A stretch of 64,000 bases of DNA from contig NZ_FNNC01000003.1 in assembly GCF_900106595.1 (NCBI RefSeq), positions 124,001-188,000 on the forward strand. The letters are read 5' to 3'. Each line of letters opens with the position of its first letter. The stretch's first letter is position 1. The translations under genes and the position numbers were made by a program. This DNA is from Marinococcus luteus. Its GTDB lineage: Bacteria > Bacillota > Bacilli > Bacillales > Marinococcaceae. Under the pieces are notes generated by a model. The model made no database searches. It was not told the DNA's origin and saw nothing but the letters and a program-made list of their open reading frames with translations. Below are positions 32,958 through 41,322 of the stretch, one piece after another.

Positions 32958-34184
32958 TCACTTTCTGCGGGCAAGTTCCCGTGCCTGCTTGACTCTTCTG
33001 CTAAATGAATCACCGCTGTAAACAAGTACACTGCCCCGGTACAGACGAACGCTGAACCAGGCCGCCGCTGCTACCAGAGCAAGGGTGAGTCCGATGCTCA
33101 GGCCCATCTGCCACCACGGAACGTCTAGCGCATTCGTTCTCACAAACATTGTAAACGGAGTGAAAAAAGGAATGAAGGAACTTGCCGTCACGAAAATATT
33201 TCCCGGGGCAGCGAGCCCGAAGTTCGACAGGACAAACGCTCCTACGAGCAGAAATGTGAGCGGCTGGCTGAAGTTCTGGACTTCTTCCGTTTTGGCTGCC
33301 ATCGATCCAACCATGGCGTACAGCGTTCCGTAAAGGACGATCCCAAGAAGCAGGAACACGACGGCATATATCCAGGTGGAAACCGCGGCTCCGCCAGCCG
33401 AGCTGATAAGCGAAGTGATGTCATCCAGACCGGCTGCGTTCACATATATTACTGCTGTTACAGCCACCAGGGCCATTTGGAAAAGCCAGATGGCTGACAC
33501 TCCGAATGCCCGGCCGAACAAATGCTGAACAGGAGAGGCGCTCGAAATAAGAATTTCCATCACCCGCTGCTCTTTATCCTTGGCAATCTGCATCGCGATC
33601 ATGATTCCACACATCAGCGAATAAATGTAAATTATAAAAACAACCGCGTAGGAAAGAAGATTGAACCCTTCTTCGGAGGAGGATGCTCCACCCCCACCGC
33701 TGCCCTCTGTGCTTTCTGCAATCTGCACAGGCGAGGTAATATTTTGAACCTCTTCGCCTGTAATACCAAGGTCTTGTGCGTATTGCGAGACATGCGCCTG
33801 CTGGATCCCGGCGGAAAGGGCGCCAGCCGAGTCTCCCAGGTCTTCATCGGTATATAAATTTCCATTATATCCGTTTTCGTTGTTTTCAAAGAGCAGGTAG
33901 CCGTCTGTTTCCCCGTTTTCCCATGCGTTTTCTGCCTGCGTTTCCTGCTCATACGGCAGAAGCTCTATACCGGCCGCTTCCCCGGGCAGCTGAAGAGAAT
34001 CACTGTCGTTAACAACAGCCAGGCTGCTGATCTCTATTTCCCCGTCTCCGAAAAAGTCGATAATTCTGGGCAGGCTCAGGGCAATAAGCACGACGATAAG
34101 CATAACTGCCGTCGACACAATAAATGATTTTGCGCCTGCCCGCACCCGGAATGTATGGGCAAAAATTCTCCACGTATTACGCAT
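32958..34184 (-). CDS. ABC-2 type permease (NatB/YhaP-like)
   Basis: Membrane subunit of an ABC exporter, 408 aa. One N-terminal helix (about 20-42) is followed by a large extracytoplasmic domain of some 140 acidic residues. Five further helices follow from about residue 175, with QIAKDKEQRVMEILISSASPVQHLFGRAFG as the typical coupling region. This layout matches NatB/YhaP sodium or drug exporters. The ATG at 34184 lies after AGGTG, and the gene overlaps the end of the ATPase gene by eight bases, so the pair is coupled. Substrate unknown; Na+ extrusion would suit a salt-loving host but is not shown. Confidence 0.85.
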   Translation of the reverse strand: MRNTWRIFAHTFRVRAGAKSFIVSTAVMLIVVLIALSLPRIIDFFGDGEIEISSLAVVNDSDSLQLPGEAAGIELLPYEQETQAENAWENGETDGYLLFENNENGYNGNLYTDEDLGDSAGALSAGIQQAHVSQYAQDLGITGEEVQNITSPVQIAESTEGSGGGGASSSEEGFNLLSYAVVFIIYIYSLMCGIMIAMQIAKDKEQRVMEILISSASPVQHLFGRAFGVSAIWLFQMALVAVTAVIYVNAAGLDDITSLISSAGGAAVSTWIYAVVFLLLGIVLYGTLYAMVGSMAAKTEEVQNFSQPLTFLLVGAFVLSNFGLAAPGNIFVTASSFIPFFTPFTMFVRTNALDVPWWQMGLSIGLTLALVAAAAWFSVRLYRGSVLVYSGDSFSRRVKQARELARRK

Positions 34185-35073
34185 CGCTTTCACCTATTTT
34201 CTCTTTGAAAATCTCTTCCAGCGACGGGGGCTCCATCCGGAAGATGCGGACGTCTCCATATGTAAACAGCTGCTGTAGAATGTCCTGGGATCTTGCTTTT
34301 GTATCCGTATATATGTGCATTTTTTCTCCGGATGCACGCACCTCCTGCACCCCTTCCCACATCCTCACATCTTCCGGCGGGCAGGGAGTTTGAGTGACAA
34401 TCCGGTTGCGGTCCATGCGCTCCTTGATCTCTCCCAGGCGTCCGCTCAAAATATTCCTGCCGTTTTTAAGCATAACGAGCTTGTCACAGATTTCTTCCAC
34501 GTGCTCCATGCGATGGCTCGAAAAAATGATAGTCACCCCGTCCCGGCGCAAATTTTGAATAGCTTCCTTCAAAATATCCGTGTTCACCGGATCGAGTCCG
34601 CTGAACGGTTCATCAAGAATAAGAAAATTGGGGCGGTGGACGAGTGCAGCGATCAATTGAATTTTTTGCTGGTTGCCCTTTGAGAGCGTGTTTAATTTCT
34701 GCTTCTTTTCTTTCTCAAGTTCAAACACTTCGAGCCAGTAGGCCATCGAAGTCTTTGCTTCTTTCTTGTTCATGTTTTTCAGACCGGCCAGAAACAGCAG
34801 CTGCTGTTCCACCTGTTCTTCCGCAAACAGACCCCGCTCTTCCGGCAGATAGCCGACCTGCTCAAGCGGCAGATGATGGGCTTTTTTGCCCTGCCATTCT
34901 ACCGTTCCGTCTGTACGCTCCATCAGACCTAGCAGCATGCGGAAGGTGGTTGTTTTCCCAGCTCCGTTCTGACCGATTAAACCAAGACTTTCTCCCGGCT
35001 GAATTGAAAAAGAAAGCTCATCGACAGCCTGCTTTTCTAAAAAACTCTTTGATAAACGACTTACTTCAAGCAT
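34177..35073 (-). CDS. ABC transporter ATP-binding protein (NatA/YhaQ-like)
   Basis: 298-aa ATPase partner of the ABC-2 permease. Walker A is GQNGAGKTT near residue 36. The signature is NTLSKGNQQKIQLIAALVH, a variant of LSGGQ common in this branch. Walker B is FLILDEPFSGLDP, and the H-loop His is in FSSHRMEHVEEI. A C-terminal extension of about 90 residues (DVRMWEGV...IFRMEPPSLEEIFKEK) ends in the usual DUF4162-type tail. The start has GGAGGAGG upstream. The overlap with the permease gene shows a two-gene operon. Confidence 0.9.
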   Translation of the reverse strand: MLEVSRLSKSFLEKQAVDELSFSIQPGESLGLIGQNGAGKTTTFRMLLGLMERTDGTVEWQGKKAHHLPLEQVGYLPEERGLFAEEQVEQQLLFLAGLKNMNKKEAKTSMAYWLEVFELEKEKKQKLNTLSKGNQQKIQLIAALVHRPNFLILDEPFSGLDPVNTDILKEAIQNLRRDGVTIIFSSHRMEHVEEICDKLVMLKNGRNILSGRLGEIKERMDRNRIVTQTPCPPEDVRMWEGVQEVRASGEKMHIYTDTKARSQDILQQLFTYGDVRIFRMEPPSLEEIFKEKIGESDA

Positions 35074-35327
35074 ATACGACCTCCTCCGGGGAATGAAAAC
35101 TACTCTTCCATAATAAACAAGATAATATCCAATTTATACCATAAATTCCGTCCAATTCTTTCGAAGACAGGCCCGGGCCTTAAAATATTCGACAAAAAAC
35201 TCCCATTCCCTTTGGCGTTGTTTACTTAAATTAAAGGTAAGCGCTTATGTTTCAGACAGAATTGGTTTATGATGGAAACAACTGCTTTTTACGCAAATGA
35301 TTGACTTTTTACATAAGGATGATAGCT

Positions 35328-36515
35328 ATGACCATTACAAAACGTGATCACGCCCTGTTTTTAACCGCTGTTTTTTGTTTCTGGTTCGCGACCTATGTGT
35401 ACGTACCGGTATTTAGTTTATATTTAGAAAACAGTAATTTCACCTACACCGCAATCGGCGTTATTCTCGGTGCCTACGGGGCGACGCAGGTGCTGTTGCG
35501 CTATCCGCTCGGCATTCTTTCTGATGCTTTGAAGGGGCTGTTGAAAAAACTGCTGATTGTAGGATTTATCAGCGGATTCATCAGCGGGATCCTGCTCGTT
35601 CTATCTGATTCTTTTGTGGCAGTTTTTACCGCCCGGCTGCTTGCCGGAGTGACCGCCTCGATGTGGGTAATGGCGACGATTATGTATTCCCGCTACTTTT
35701 CTCCCGACCAGTCCTCGAGAGCGATGGGCGTTTTGCAGCTTTTAACGGTTTTCACCCAGTTTATCAGCATGATGTTCAGCGGCTACCTGGCTGATTTATT
35801 CGGATTTACAGCGCTGTTCTGGATTGCCGCAGCCTTTTCTCTCATCGGCATCGGGTTTACGCTGTTCACAAAAGAAATTCCGGTACAAAGCAAAACCCGG
35901 CCATTGAAAATTCGTTCTTTAATCAGCCGTACTCTTCGGCTGCATGACCTGCGCTGGATTACATGCGCCAGCTTTATCGGTCACTCTATTATTTTCATGA
36001 CAATTTTCGGCTTCACCCCGCTGTATGCATCTTCGATAGGCGCTACTGAGCGGACGTTAGTCATTATTTTTATTGCCTTTTTTGTTCCGCACCTTTTAGC
36101 ATCTCTGTTTTTATCGTTTTACACCGTACCGGTCCGTCTCCACAAACCGCTCCTTTACGGCTCCTTTCTCACCGGGGCGGCGGCGCTTGTCTGGATGCCG
36201 TCGACCGCGTCTTTATGGGAACTGAGCCTGAACCAGGCGGTGCTCGGACTCGCTCTTGGAATTGTGCTGCCGCTGCTTTTGGGAATGGTCGTCCAGGTGA
36301 GCCCCGGGCCGTTGAAGGCAAGCGCAATGGGATTTTACCAGTCGTTTTATGCTGCAGGCATTCTGCTTGGCCCGGTCGTCGCCGGATCTGTCGCCGAACA
36401 GCTTTCCCTTTCCAGTGTCTTTTATTTTGGGGCACTGCTTGCCCTTGCCGGGCTTTTAATCACCTGGCTGATTCGTTTTCATGTTCAGACAGACGGGGAG
36501 AATTCCCCGGGATGA
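35328..36515 (+). CDS. MFS transporter, YfcJ/SetA-like
   Basis: Twelve-helix major facilitator of 395 aa. The helix 2/3 loop motif is GATQVLLRYPLGILSDALKG, a variant of the MFS GxLxDrxGrk box. The ends are charged and cytoplasmic. Substrate is not predictable. The ATG at 35328 follows AAGGATGA; longer frames begin without RBS. Upstream, at 35238-35247, is a perfect TAAGCGCTTA palindrome that fits the cre consensus poorly. A strong terminator overlaps the end region, convergent to the crcB genes. Confidence 0.82.
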   Translation: MTITKRDHALFLTAVFCFWFATYVYVPVFSLYLENSNFTYTAIGVILGAYGATQVLLRYPLGILSDALKGLLKKLLIVGFISGFISGILLVLSDSFVAVFTARLLAGVTASMWVMATIMYSRYFSPDQSSRAMGVLQLLTVFTQFISMMFSGYLADLFGFTALFWIAAAFSLIGIGFTLFTKEIPVQSKTRPLKIRSLISRTLRLHDLRWITCASFIGHSIIFMTIFGFTPLYASSIGATERTLVIIFIAFFVPHLLASLFLSFYTVPVRLHKPLLYGSFLTGAAALVWMPSTASLWELSLNQAVLGLALGIVLPLLLGMVVQVSPGPLKASAMGFYQSFYAAGILLGPVVAGSVAEQLSLSSVFYFGALLALAGLLITWLIRFHVQTDGENSPG

Positions 36516-36518
36516 ATG

Positions 36519-36552
36519 AAAAGCCGTTTCCTGCCCGGGAGACGGCTTTTTC
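36519..36552 (+). terminator. Terminator after the MFS gene
   Basis: AAAGCCGT-TTCCTGCCCGGGAG-ACGGCTTTTT. It borders the end of the convergent crcB gene. Confidence 0.85.
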
Positions 36553-36901
36553 ACCCTAAAAAATACCCGGCAGCCGCCGCCAAAATCCCCAGCGTATAAC
36601 TCCAGATTCCGTACAATAAGGCATTTCTTCCTTCGCCCGCTTCTATTTTTTGAATGATTTCCATATTAAAGGTCGAAAAGGTCGTGAATGCACCTAAGAA
36701 ACCGATGCCTACGCCCACTGTTTCTGTAATACCGGCTCCCCGGGCCACGATCAGGCCGAGGAGAAATGACCCTGATACATTCACAAACATCGTTCCAAAT
36801 GGCAGTACCCGGTGCCATCCGTTTTCTTTGGACCAGGACACCAGAGCCGCACGGGCAGTGGCACCGAAGGCTCCTCCAATAGCGACAAGCAGCCATGTCA
36901 T
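36551..36901 (-). CDS. crcB2: Fluoride channel subunit CrcB (second copy)
   Basis: 116-aa Fluc-family fluoride channel protein with four membrane helices. Family blocks are GGAFGATARAALVSW near residue 8, GTMFVNVSGSFLLGLIVA near 38 (the Asn that lines the pore), and GFLGAFTTFSTFNMEI near 70 (the Phe box and Thr-rich track). A longer frame of 236 codons running from 37261 is an out-of-frame artefact over the first copy. The start ATG overlaps the stop of the first copy as TGATG. Paired CrcB proteins in Bacillaceae form heterodimeric channels that expel F-. Confidence 0.94.
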   Translation of the reverse strand: MTWLLVAIGGAFGATARAALVSWSKENGWHRVLPFGTMFVNVSGSFLLGLIVARGAGITETVGVGIGFLGAFTTFSTFNMEIIQKIEAGEGRNALLYGIWSYTLGILAAAAGYFLG

Positions 36902-37275
36902 CAGCTTCTCCTCCTTCCTGAACGGTAACCAATGCCCGCGGTTACAAGCCCGCCGGCAGCACTGACTAAAACGTAGATCCCCGCTGCGAAAAGAGCACCA
37001 TTTTCGATTAATTGAATGGTTTCCATACTGAACGTCGAAAAGGTCGTGAATGCGCCTATAACCCCCGTCCCTACTACAGCCTCCCACATAGACGGCCACG
37101 CTTTCCGCTGTATAATCCTCGAGGTAAACCATCCAAGTAAAAAACACCCGGCAATGTTTGCCGCCATCGTCCCCCATGGAAACACACCGGGAGCCGCTGC
37201 AAACATCCGGTCTACAAGGTAACGCAGCAGGCTGCCGAGAGCCCCGCCGACTGCCATCCATACATACAGTCTCAT
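36901..37275 (-). CDS. crcB1: Fluoride channel subunit CrcB (first copy)
   Basis: 124-aa partner of the CrcB encoded directly downstream. Same blocks: GGALGSLLRYLVDR, GTMAANIAGCFLLGW with the pore Asn, and GVIGAFTTFSTFSMETI. The RBS AAGGAGG sits just downstream of the terminator of a fluoride riboswitch, so both subunits should be made only when fluoride enters the cell. The two copies differ along most of their length, in line with a heterodimer rather than a recent duplication. Confidence 0.95.
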   Translation of the reverse strand: MRLYVWMAVGGALGSLLRYLVDRMFAAAPGVFPWGTMAANIAGCFLLGWFTSRIIQRKAWPSMWEAVVGTGVIGAFTTFSTFSMETIQLIENGALFAAGIYVLVSAAGGLVTAGIGYRSGRRRS

Positions 37276-37298
37276 TTCTTTTCCTCCTTATTTAACGC

Positions 37299-37339
37299 AA
37301 AAAATCCTGTCTGCACACGTATCCCGTGGACAGACAGGA
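37299..37339 (-). terminator. Expression-platform terminator of the fluoride riboswitch
   Basis: Minus-strand CCTGTCTG pairs with CAGACAGG, followed by ATTTTTT, directly after the aptamer. The upstream arm shares its first bases with the aptamer's 3' end (GACTCCT), the usual way fluoride binding prevents the terminator. Confidence 0.92.
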
Positions 37340-37388
37340 GTCATCAGCTCTTTTGAGAGCGGTTTCGGCGAACTCCATCGCCATCTTT
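37335..37388 (-). ncRNA. Fluoride riboswitch (crcB motif)
   Basis: Minus-strand RNA reads GGCGATGGAGTTCGCC, then GAAACCGCTCTC, AAAAGAGCTGATGACTCCT. This carries the conserved crcB-motif parts: the GGCGATGG.NN.TCGCC stem-loop, and the GCTCT/AGAGCTGATGACNCCT half that forms the pseudoknot and F-/Mg site. It precedes two crcB genes, the classic target. Confidence 0.96.
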
Positions 37389-37398
37389 TCCTCCGCCC

Positions 37399-37407
37399 AG
37401 TATACCA
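37399..37407 (-). promoter_or_regulatory. Extended -10 promoter of the crcB operon
   Basis: Minus-strand TGGTATACT joins a TGN extension to the -10 TATACT, just upstream of the aptamer. The -35 position is poor, which is common for extended -10 promoters. Confidence 0.6.
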
Positions 37408-37473
37408 TAATCTTACACAAGGGGTTGATTTTTTTATGAACGGGGAAAACGGGAACAAGGGAGCGTGGTGGCT

Positions 37474-37755
37474 ATGTTTATTGTTTTTCAGCTCATTTTA
37501 GTGTTTCCTTTTCTGCTGCTGTTGTTCGTTTCTCTGATGATCGGACTGAAAGAAGACGTTCATACATTAACCTTTACCAGGCAGCAGGCAGAAGAAGACA
37601 CCTCCGGCATTATGTTCGTCTTCCATGCATTTGAAAAAAGGATCCACCAGTGGACAAACAGTCTCTCCTCTCTTTGGCAGAACGTTGTCCGTCGCCTTGT
37701 TTTTCTCGTCCTTGCTCTTCTTTGTGCAGGATGCATCTACCTTATTTTATTTTAA
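37474..37755 (+). CDS. Small membrane protein, unknown function
   Basis: 93-aa protein with one N-terminal helix (VFQLILVFPFLLLLFVSLMIGL) and one at the C-terminus (LVFLVLALLCAGCIYLILF), joined by about 45 polar residues. I recognise no family. The ATG at 37474 follows AAGGGAG by ten bases; GTG codons at 37465/37468 are alternative starts. A 21-codon reading frame at 37436-37501, with AAGGGG upstream, overlaps its start and could be a leader peptide or chance. It lies 19 bases before the DoxX-like gene and is probably cotranscribed. Confidence 0.55.
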   Translation: MFIVFQLILVFPFLLLLFVSLMIGLKEDVHTLTFTRQQAEEDTSGIMFVFHAFEKRIHQWTNSLSSLWQNVVRRLVFLVLALLCAGCIYLILF

Positions 37756-37774
37756 TACAGAAAGGATATTTACT

Positions 37775-38137
37775 ATGAAACGATGGCTTCTCGCTGCAAT
37801 TCTTCTTCCAGCCGGTCTTCTGCATTTCACTTCCCCGGAAAAATTCGAACGTATTCTGCCGCCAAAGGCCCCGTTCAGAAGAGCCGCAGTATATGGATCC
37901 GGAGCAGTAGAGCTGATTTTAGGCACAGCTTTTACAGTTCGAAAATGGAGTAAGTACGCCGGCAGACCGGCGGCCTTCTTTTTTATGCTTATTTTCCCGG
38001 CCAACGTGTATATGGCTGTCAATAAGGTTCCTTTACGACCAAACGGCAAAGCCTATCCACTTTTATACTGGCTGCGTCTTCCTTTGCAGCTGCCGTTAAT
38101 CCAATGGGCGCTCGAGTGCAGCAGAAATGAACGCTGA
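37775..38137 (+). CDS. DoxX-like four-helix membrane protein
   Basis: 120-aa integral membrane protein. It opens with a helix (WLLAAILLPAGLLHF), then SPEKFERILPPKAPFRRAAVYGSG, the usual DoxX-type loop before GAVELILGTAFTV, and two further helices. In related genomes such proteins are linked to thiol or redox stress, but that is inference. AGAAAGGA precedes the ATG; the longer frame from 37625 lies inside the previous gene. It ends at a bidirectional terminator shared with the convergent VanZ gene. Confidence 0.75.
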   Translation: MKRWLLAAILLPAGLLHFTSPEKFERILPPKAPFRRAAVYGSGAVELILGTAFTVRKWSKYAGRPAAFFFMLIFPANVYMAVNKVPLRPNGKAYPLLYWLRLPLQLPLIQWALECSRNER

Positions 38138-38143
38138 CATACA

Positions 38144-38184
38144 AAAAAAGCCGCCATCTTCCCGTGGAAGACGGCGGCTTTTCG
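38144..38184. terminator. Bidirectional terminator between the DoxX-like and VanZ-like genes
   Basis: AAAAAAAGCCGCCATCTTCC and GGAAGACGGCGGCTTTT form a 17-base stem with T runs on both strands. Confidence 0.93.
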
Positions 38185-38185
38185 T

Positions 38186-38794
38186 TTACAGTTTTTGGGA
38201 CGTTGCCGAGCGGTCATTCGGAGCAATGACGGGAGGCAGTATCGGTTTGTCCTGCCTTCGCCGCATCCGCCGGTAATACTTAAAGATGACGTAGCCGATC
38301 ATTGCACCAATCGTATTCAAAATAATCGAATCAATATCGGCCACTCTCGTCGGATAGCCAATAATTAAGTTAATGCTAAACTCCATCAGCTGGATGGAGA
38401 AGGATAAAAGCGTACCAATGGCAAAAGCCCAGATAAAGTGAATATCGTCACTGATCAGTATGCCAAAAAAGATCGGCAGCAGCAGGTACAGTCCAATCTG
38501 GCCTACCACCACACTGAGCCACGTTCCCTCCTGAAATGATTCTACAATCGTATAGAACGGTAGAAACTGATAATACTCCCCCAGCTGAAGGCCTGGCCCG
38601 AGCGACCCTTCATACGGAGCCGGAATCAACGTAAAACGTACGATTGTCGCCAGGTAGATCATAAATACTGCGGCCAGAATTTTTCGCCCTATCGGGTCAT
38701 GGCTGCCCCGGAGCCAGAAAAACAAAAATGTTGTTACAATCAAAATTAAACCAATGGTGATCCACAAAAACGGATCAATAAACAGTCCTGTCAT
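38186..38794 (-). CDS. VanZ-family membrane protein
   Basis: 202-aa membrane protein of the VanZ family. Helices lie at about 10-30, 45-65, 90-115, 118-140 and 150-170. Family-type features are the VRFTLIP segment after helix 2, QFLPFYTI (the NLVPF-like box), and DIDSIILNTIGAMIGY, the DxxxxNxxGxxxG box. VanZ itself gives low teicoplanin resistance, but most homologs have unknown roles. The ATG at 38794 follows GAGGGGG; the longer frame has no RBS. No glycopeptide-resistance genes are nearby. Confidence 0.85.
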   Translation of the reverse strand: MTGLFIDPFLWITIGLILIVTTFLFFWLRGSHDPIGRKILAAVFMIYLATIVRFTLIPAPYEGSLGPGLQLGEYYQFLPFYTIVESFQEGTWLSVVVGQIGLYLLLPIFFGILISDDIHFIWAFAIGTLLSFSIQLMEFSINLIIGYPTRVADIDSIILNTIGAMIGYVIFKYYRRMRRRQDKPILPPVIAPNDRSATSQKL

Positions 38795-38916
38795 TCTTTC
38801 ACCCCCTCGTCTGACATACAAAGAAATCCTTTTCTATCCATACCCGTAATTCGTCTGATATATGAGAAAACAACTAAACTTTTTCTTTGCATTTTAATGA
38901 CAATCCAGTGAACCGA

Positions 38917-40902
38917 TTATTCTTCAAACAGCGGCTTGGTCTGCTCTACCACATATTCACTGCCACCGCGATCTTCGACGTTTTGAATCATCGAAGCAAT
39001 CAATAAATCTTCCTCTTCATTATCGTACGCTACAAACCATCCGTTTTCCGTTCCTTCTTCTTCCCCAGCCTGCTTCAGCTCTGCCGTGCCGGTTTTGCCT
39101 GAAATCGAAATGTTTTCATTCACAGGCTCATACGCAGATCCGCGATCATCCTCCACTACGCCTTCAAGGCCTTCCTGAATCGTCGAAATGCCGCTTTCAG
39201 GTACGACGTTTTCCTCCCAGACTTCCCGGTCAGAAGAAGCAAGCAGCTGCGGGGCAAGCATGTCTCCTTCATTCGTAAAGGCCGTAAACGCCGAAGCCAG
39301 ATGAACCGGAGACATCTGCATCTGTCCCTGGCCGTAGCCGGTGTCAGCAAGCAGCACTTCAGAATCGAGACCGTCCGAAGCAATCGTTGACTCTCCTATT
39401 GGAAAATCATATGGAACCTCCTGATTAAAGCCAAAGTCTTCCAAACCGGTAATGAAATCTTCTTCTCCCGTATCCAGCGCCGTGCGTGCAAAATAAATAT
39501 TATCCGACGTAATTAACGCCTCGCGCAGGTTTACCTCGCTCAATTCATCATCCACCCGGGTCACTGAATAGCCGCCCCAGGAGCTGTCAGGCTGCCATTC
39601 AAGGCCTTCGATCGTCATTTCCTCATCCGGGGTAATGGCTTCATTACTCAGTCCGATCGAAGCAGTAATAGGCTTCACCGTTGAACCAGGAGCATACGTG
39701 CTGTTGAATTTAGCGGCACGCGGACGGTTTTCGCTGTCATTGAACTCATTCAGCTCCTCTTCCGGCCAGCCGTAAATGTAATTGTTTGGATTGTAGGAAG
39801 GGGCACTGACCAGTGCCCGCGTATCGCCGTTCTTCGGATTCAGTGCTACCACAGCTCCCACATCCTCCTCTATCTGCTCATAGGCACGCTCCTGCAGAGA
39901 AGTATCGATAGTCGTCTGCACGTCTTCCCCGGCTACCGCTTCTTCTTCTGCGATCACATCGTCTTCCGAAGTAGAGATCAGTATGCCGGGCTCACCTCGC
40001 AGCCGGTCTTCATATACATATTCAAGCCCGGCTTTGCCGATTTGGGAAGACTGTGTGTACGTGCCTTCCCGTTCTTCAAATTCTTCTCCTGAAATATTTC
40101 CAATATAGCCTGTTAAATGAGCAGCGGCCTCCTGTTCCGGATAATACCGCTGGTTTCCAGCTTCAGAAAGCTGGACCCCTGGAAGATCCTCTACCGCTGA
40201 CGCTGCTTCTTCATCATCAGGAGAAAGTGTCTTTACCGGCACCGAGCTCTCGTCTGAAACCCAGTCCTGATCAAGCGCCCCGGTAATATCCTCTTCCGGC
40301 ATATCCAGTTCGTCTGCGATAGTGGAAATGGTATCATCCCGCTCTTCTCCCATGCTGCCAGGCACCAGACTGACCCTGGTCGTTTCCACATTCGTCGCGA
40401 GAGGATCCCCGCCTTCCGCCAGAATTTCCCCGCGTGCTGGTTCCGTCCGTTCTACATTTACCGTCTCTTCCCATCCCAGTTCATCAAATATGTATGAAGG
40501 AGACCAATCGAGCTGCCATTCTTCTCCGTCTTCTGTCTCTTCAAGCACCCAGGAGGCTTCCTGTTCAAAGGAAACATCGCCCGCGCTCGTTGTCATGCTC
40601 ACAGAGAAAGGAAGCGCTGTTTCTTCTTCGCCCTCAGCGTCTTCGCCGGCCTCACCGGTTTGAATATTCAGTTCTTCAGCATTTGTATCCTCATAAATCG
40701 TTTCGTGCCGACTGATAAACGTTTCCTCGTCGATCTGTTCGCGCGCGTCTGAGCTTAAATACCCGTACATTTCTTCAAAGTTTTGGTTGTTCCAGGCGTC
40801 CGTAAAGTCCTGCATTTTGTCTTCCGCACTCTCGCGGTTACTGCAGGCACTCAGTCCTCCAATGAGTACTATAATCCCCGCTGTTGCAGCCGTCTTTTTC
40901 AT
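38917..40902 (-). CDS. pbpC: Class B penicillin-binding protein with MecA-like N-terminal domain
   Basis: Lipoprotein transpeptidase of 661 aa that cross-links peptidoglycan outside the membrane. Signal and lipobox LSAC place the lipid-modified Cys near residue 20. Residues about 25-145 form the NTF2-like MecA N-domain, followed by the dimerisation domain and the transpeptidase. Catalytic motifs are STVK with Ser407, SDN at 466-468, and KTG at 603-605. This is the B. subtilis PBP3 (PbpC)/S. aureus PBP2a architecture. The protein is very rich in Glu and Asp. ATG at 40902 follows GGAGGGG. PbpC-type proteins have low beta-lactam affinity in known cases; whether this one does is not visible. Confidence 0.92.
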   Translation of the reverse strand: MKKTAATAGIIVLIGGLSACSNRESAEDKMQDFTDAWNNQNFEEMYGYLSSDAREQIDEETFISRHETIYEDTNAEELNIQTGEAGEDAEGEEETALPFSVSMTTSAGDVSFEQEASWVLEETEDGEEWQLDWSPSYIFDELGWEETVNVERTEPARGEILAEGGDPLATNVETTRVSLVPGSMGEERDDTISTIADELDMPEEDITGALDQDWVSDESSVPVKTLSPDDEEAASAVEDLPGVQLSEAGNQRYYPEQEAAAHLTGYIGNISGEEFEEREGTYTQSSQIGKAGLEYVYEDRLRGEPGILISTSEDDVIAEEEAVAGEDVQTTIDTSLQERAYEQIEEDVGAVVALNPKNGDTRALVSAPSYNPNNYIYGWPEEELNEFNDSENRPRAAKFNSTYAPGSTVKPITASIGLSNEAITPDEEMTIEGLEWQPDSSWGGYSVTRVDDELSEVNLREALITSDNIYFARTALDTGEEDFITGLEDFGFNQEVPYDFPIGESTIASDGLDSEVLLADTGYGQGQMQMSPVHLASAFTAFTNEGDMLAPQLLASSDREVWEENVVPESGISTIQEGLEGVVEDDRGSAYEPVNENISISGKTGTAELKQAGEEEGTENGWFVAYDNEEEDLLIASMIQNVEDRGGSEYVVEQTKPLFEE

Positions 40903-41045
40903 GTTTCCCCTCCGTTCTCCATCTCTACAGCCATATTTTAACATAACTCAGGTTCAGGCGCCGTATCCGGATACGGACACCCCAAGTTCCATTGCTGCCC
41001 GGAAGTTCCTATTTTCAAACAGCTTATAATATACCTCAATGACAT

Positions 41046-41073
41046 AAAAATCACCTGCAGCGGCGCAGATGAT
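41046..41073 (-). terminator. Terminator of the small membrane protein gene
   Basis: Minus-strand ATCATCTGC-GCCGCT-GCAGGTGAT followed by TTTTATG. It starts at the stop codon itself. Confidence 0.8.
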
Positions 41074-41282
41074 TAAATATAGAGCGAGAGAAACCATATA
41101 AAAGCAAGGAAGCCTGTCAGTACAAATCCGTTACGAACAATTTTTGCCTGGCGTGCATTTTTATTTTCACTTCGGCTGAACTTTCCTTTTTGATGCACCC
41201 AGAAAAGCGTCAAATAAAAGATCAGACAGAAAATCACAACCGCTGGCATAAGTATGGACCGAAAGAAAAACTCTGCTTCCAT
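41073..41282 (-). CDS. Two-helix small membrane protein
   Basis: 69-aa protein with helices at about 8-28 (ILMPAVVIFCLIFYLTLFWV) and 51-68 (FVLTGFLAFIWFLSLYI), joined by a basic loop. No family recognised. The ATG at 41282 is used because GGAGG is eight bases upstream; longer frames give an unlikely Cys/Pro-rich extension. It lies 40 bases after the esterase stop and may be read from the Fur-controlled promoter. Confidence 0.55.
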   Translation of the reverse strand: MEAEFFFRSILMPAVVIFCLIFYLTLFWVHQKGKFSRSENKNARQAKIVRNGFVLTGFLAFIWFLSLYI

Positions 41283-41322
41283 TTCCAGTTCCTCCATATG
41301 TGCCGTTTCTCTTACTATACCG

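Noticed and set aside
35238-35247. TAAGCGCTTA palindrome as a cre box for the MFS gene
   Set aside because: The extended 14-mer has three mismatches to the cre consensus, including conserved flanks. I mention it only as a palindrome.
36654-37222. Plus-strand frames across the crcB genes
   Set aside because: They mirror the membrane protein genes on the other strand and have no start signals.
36551-37261. A 236-codon minus-strand frame that could look like a fused or doubled CrcB
   Set aside because: Only its last 116 codons look like CrcB. The first part reads the other crcB gene out of frame. A TGATG junction with a ribosome binding site marks two separate genes.
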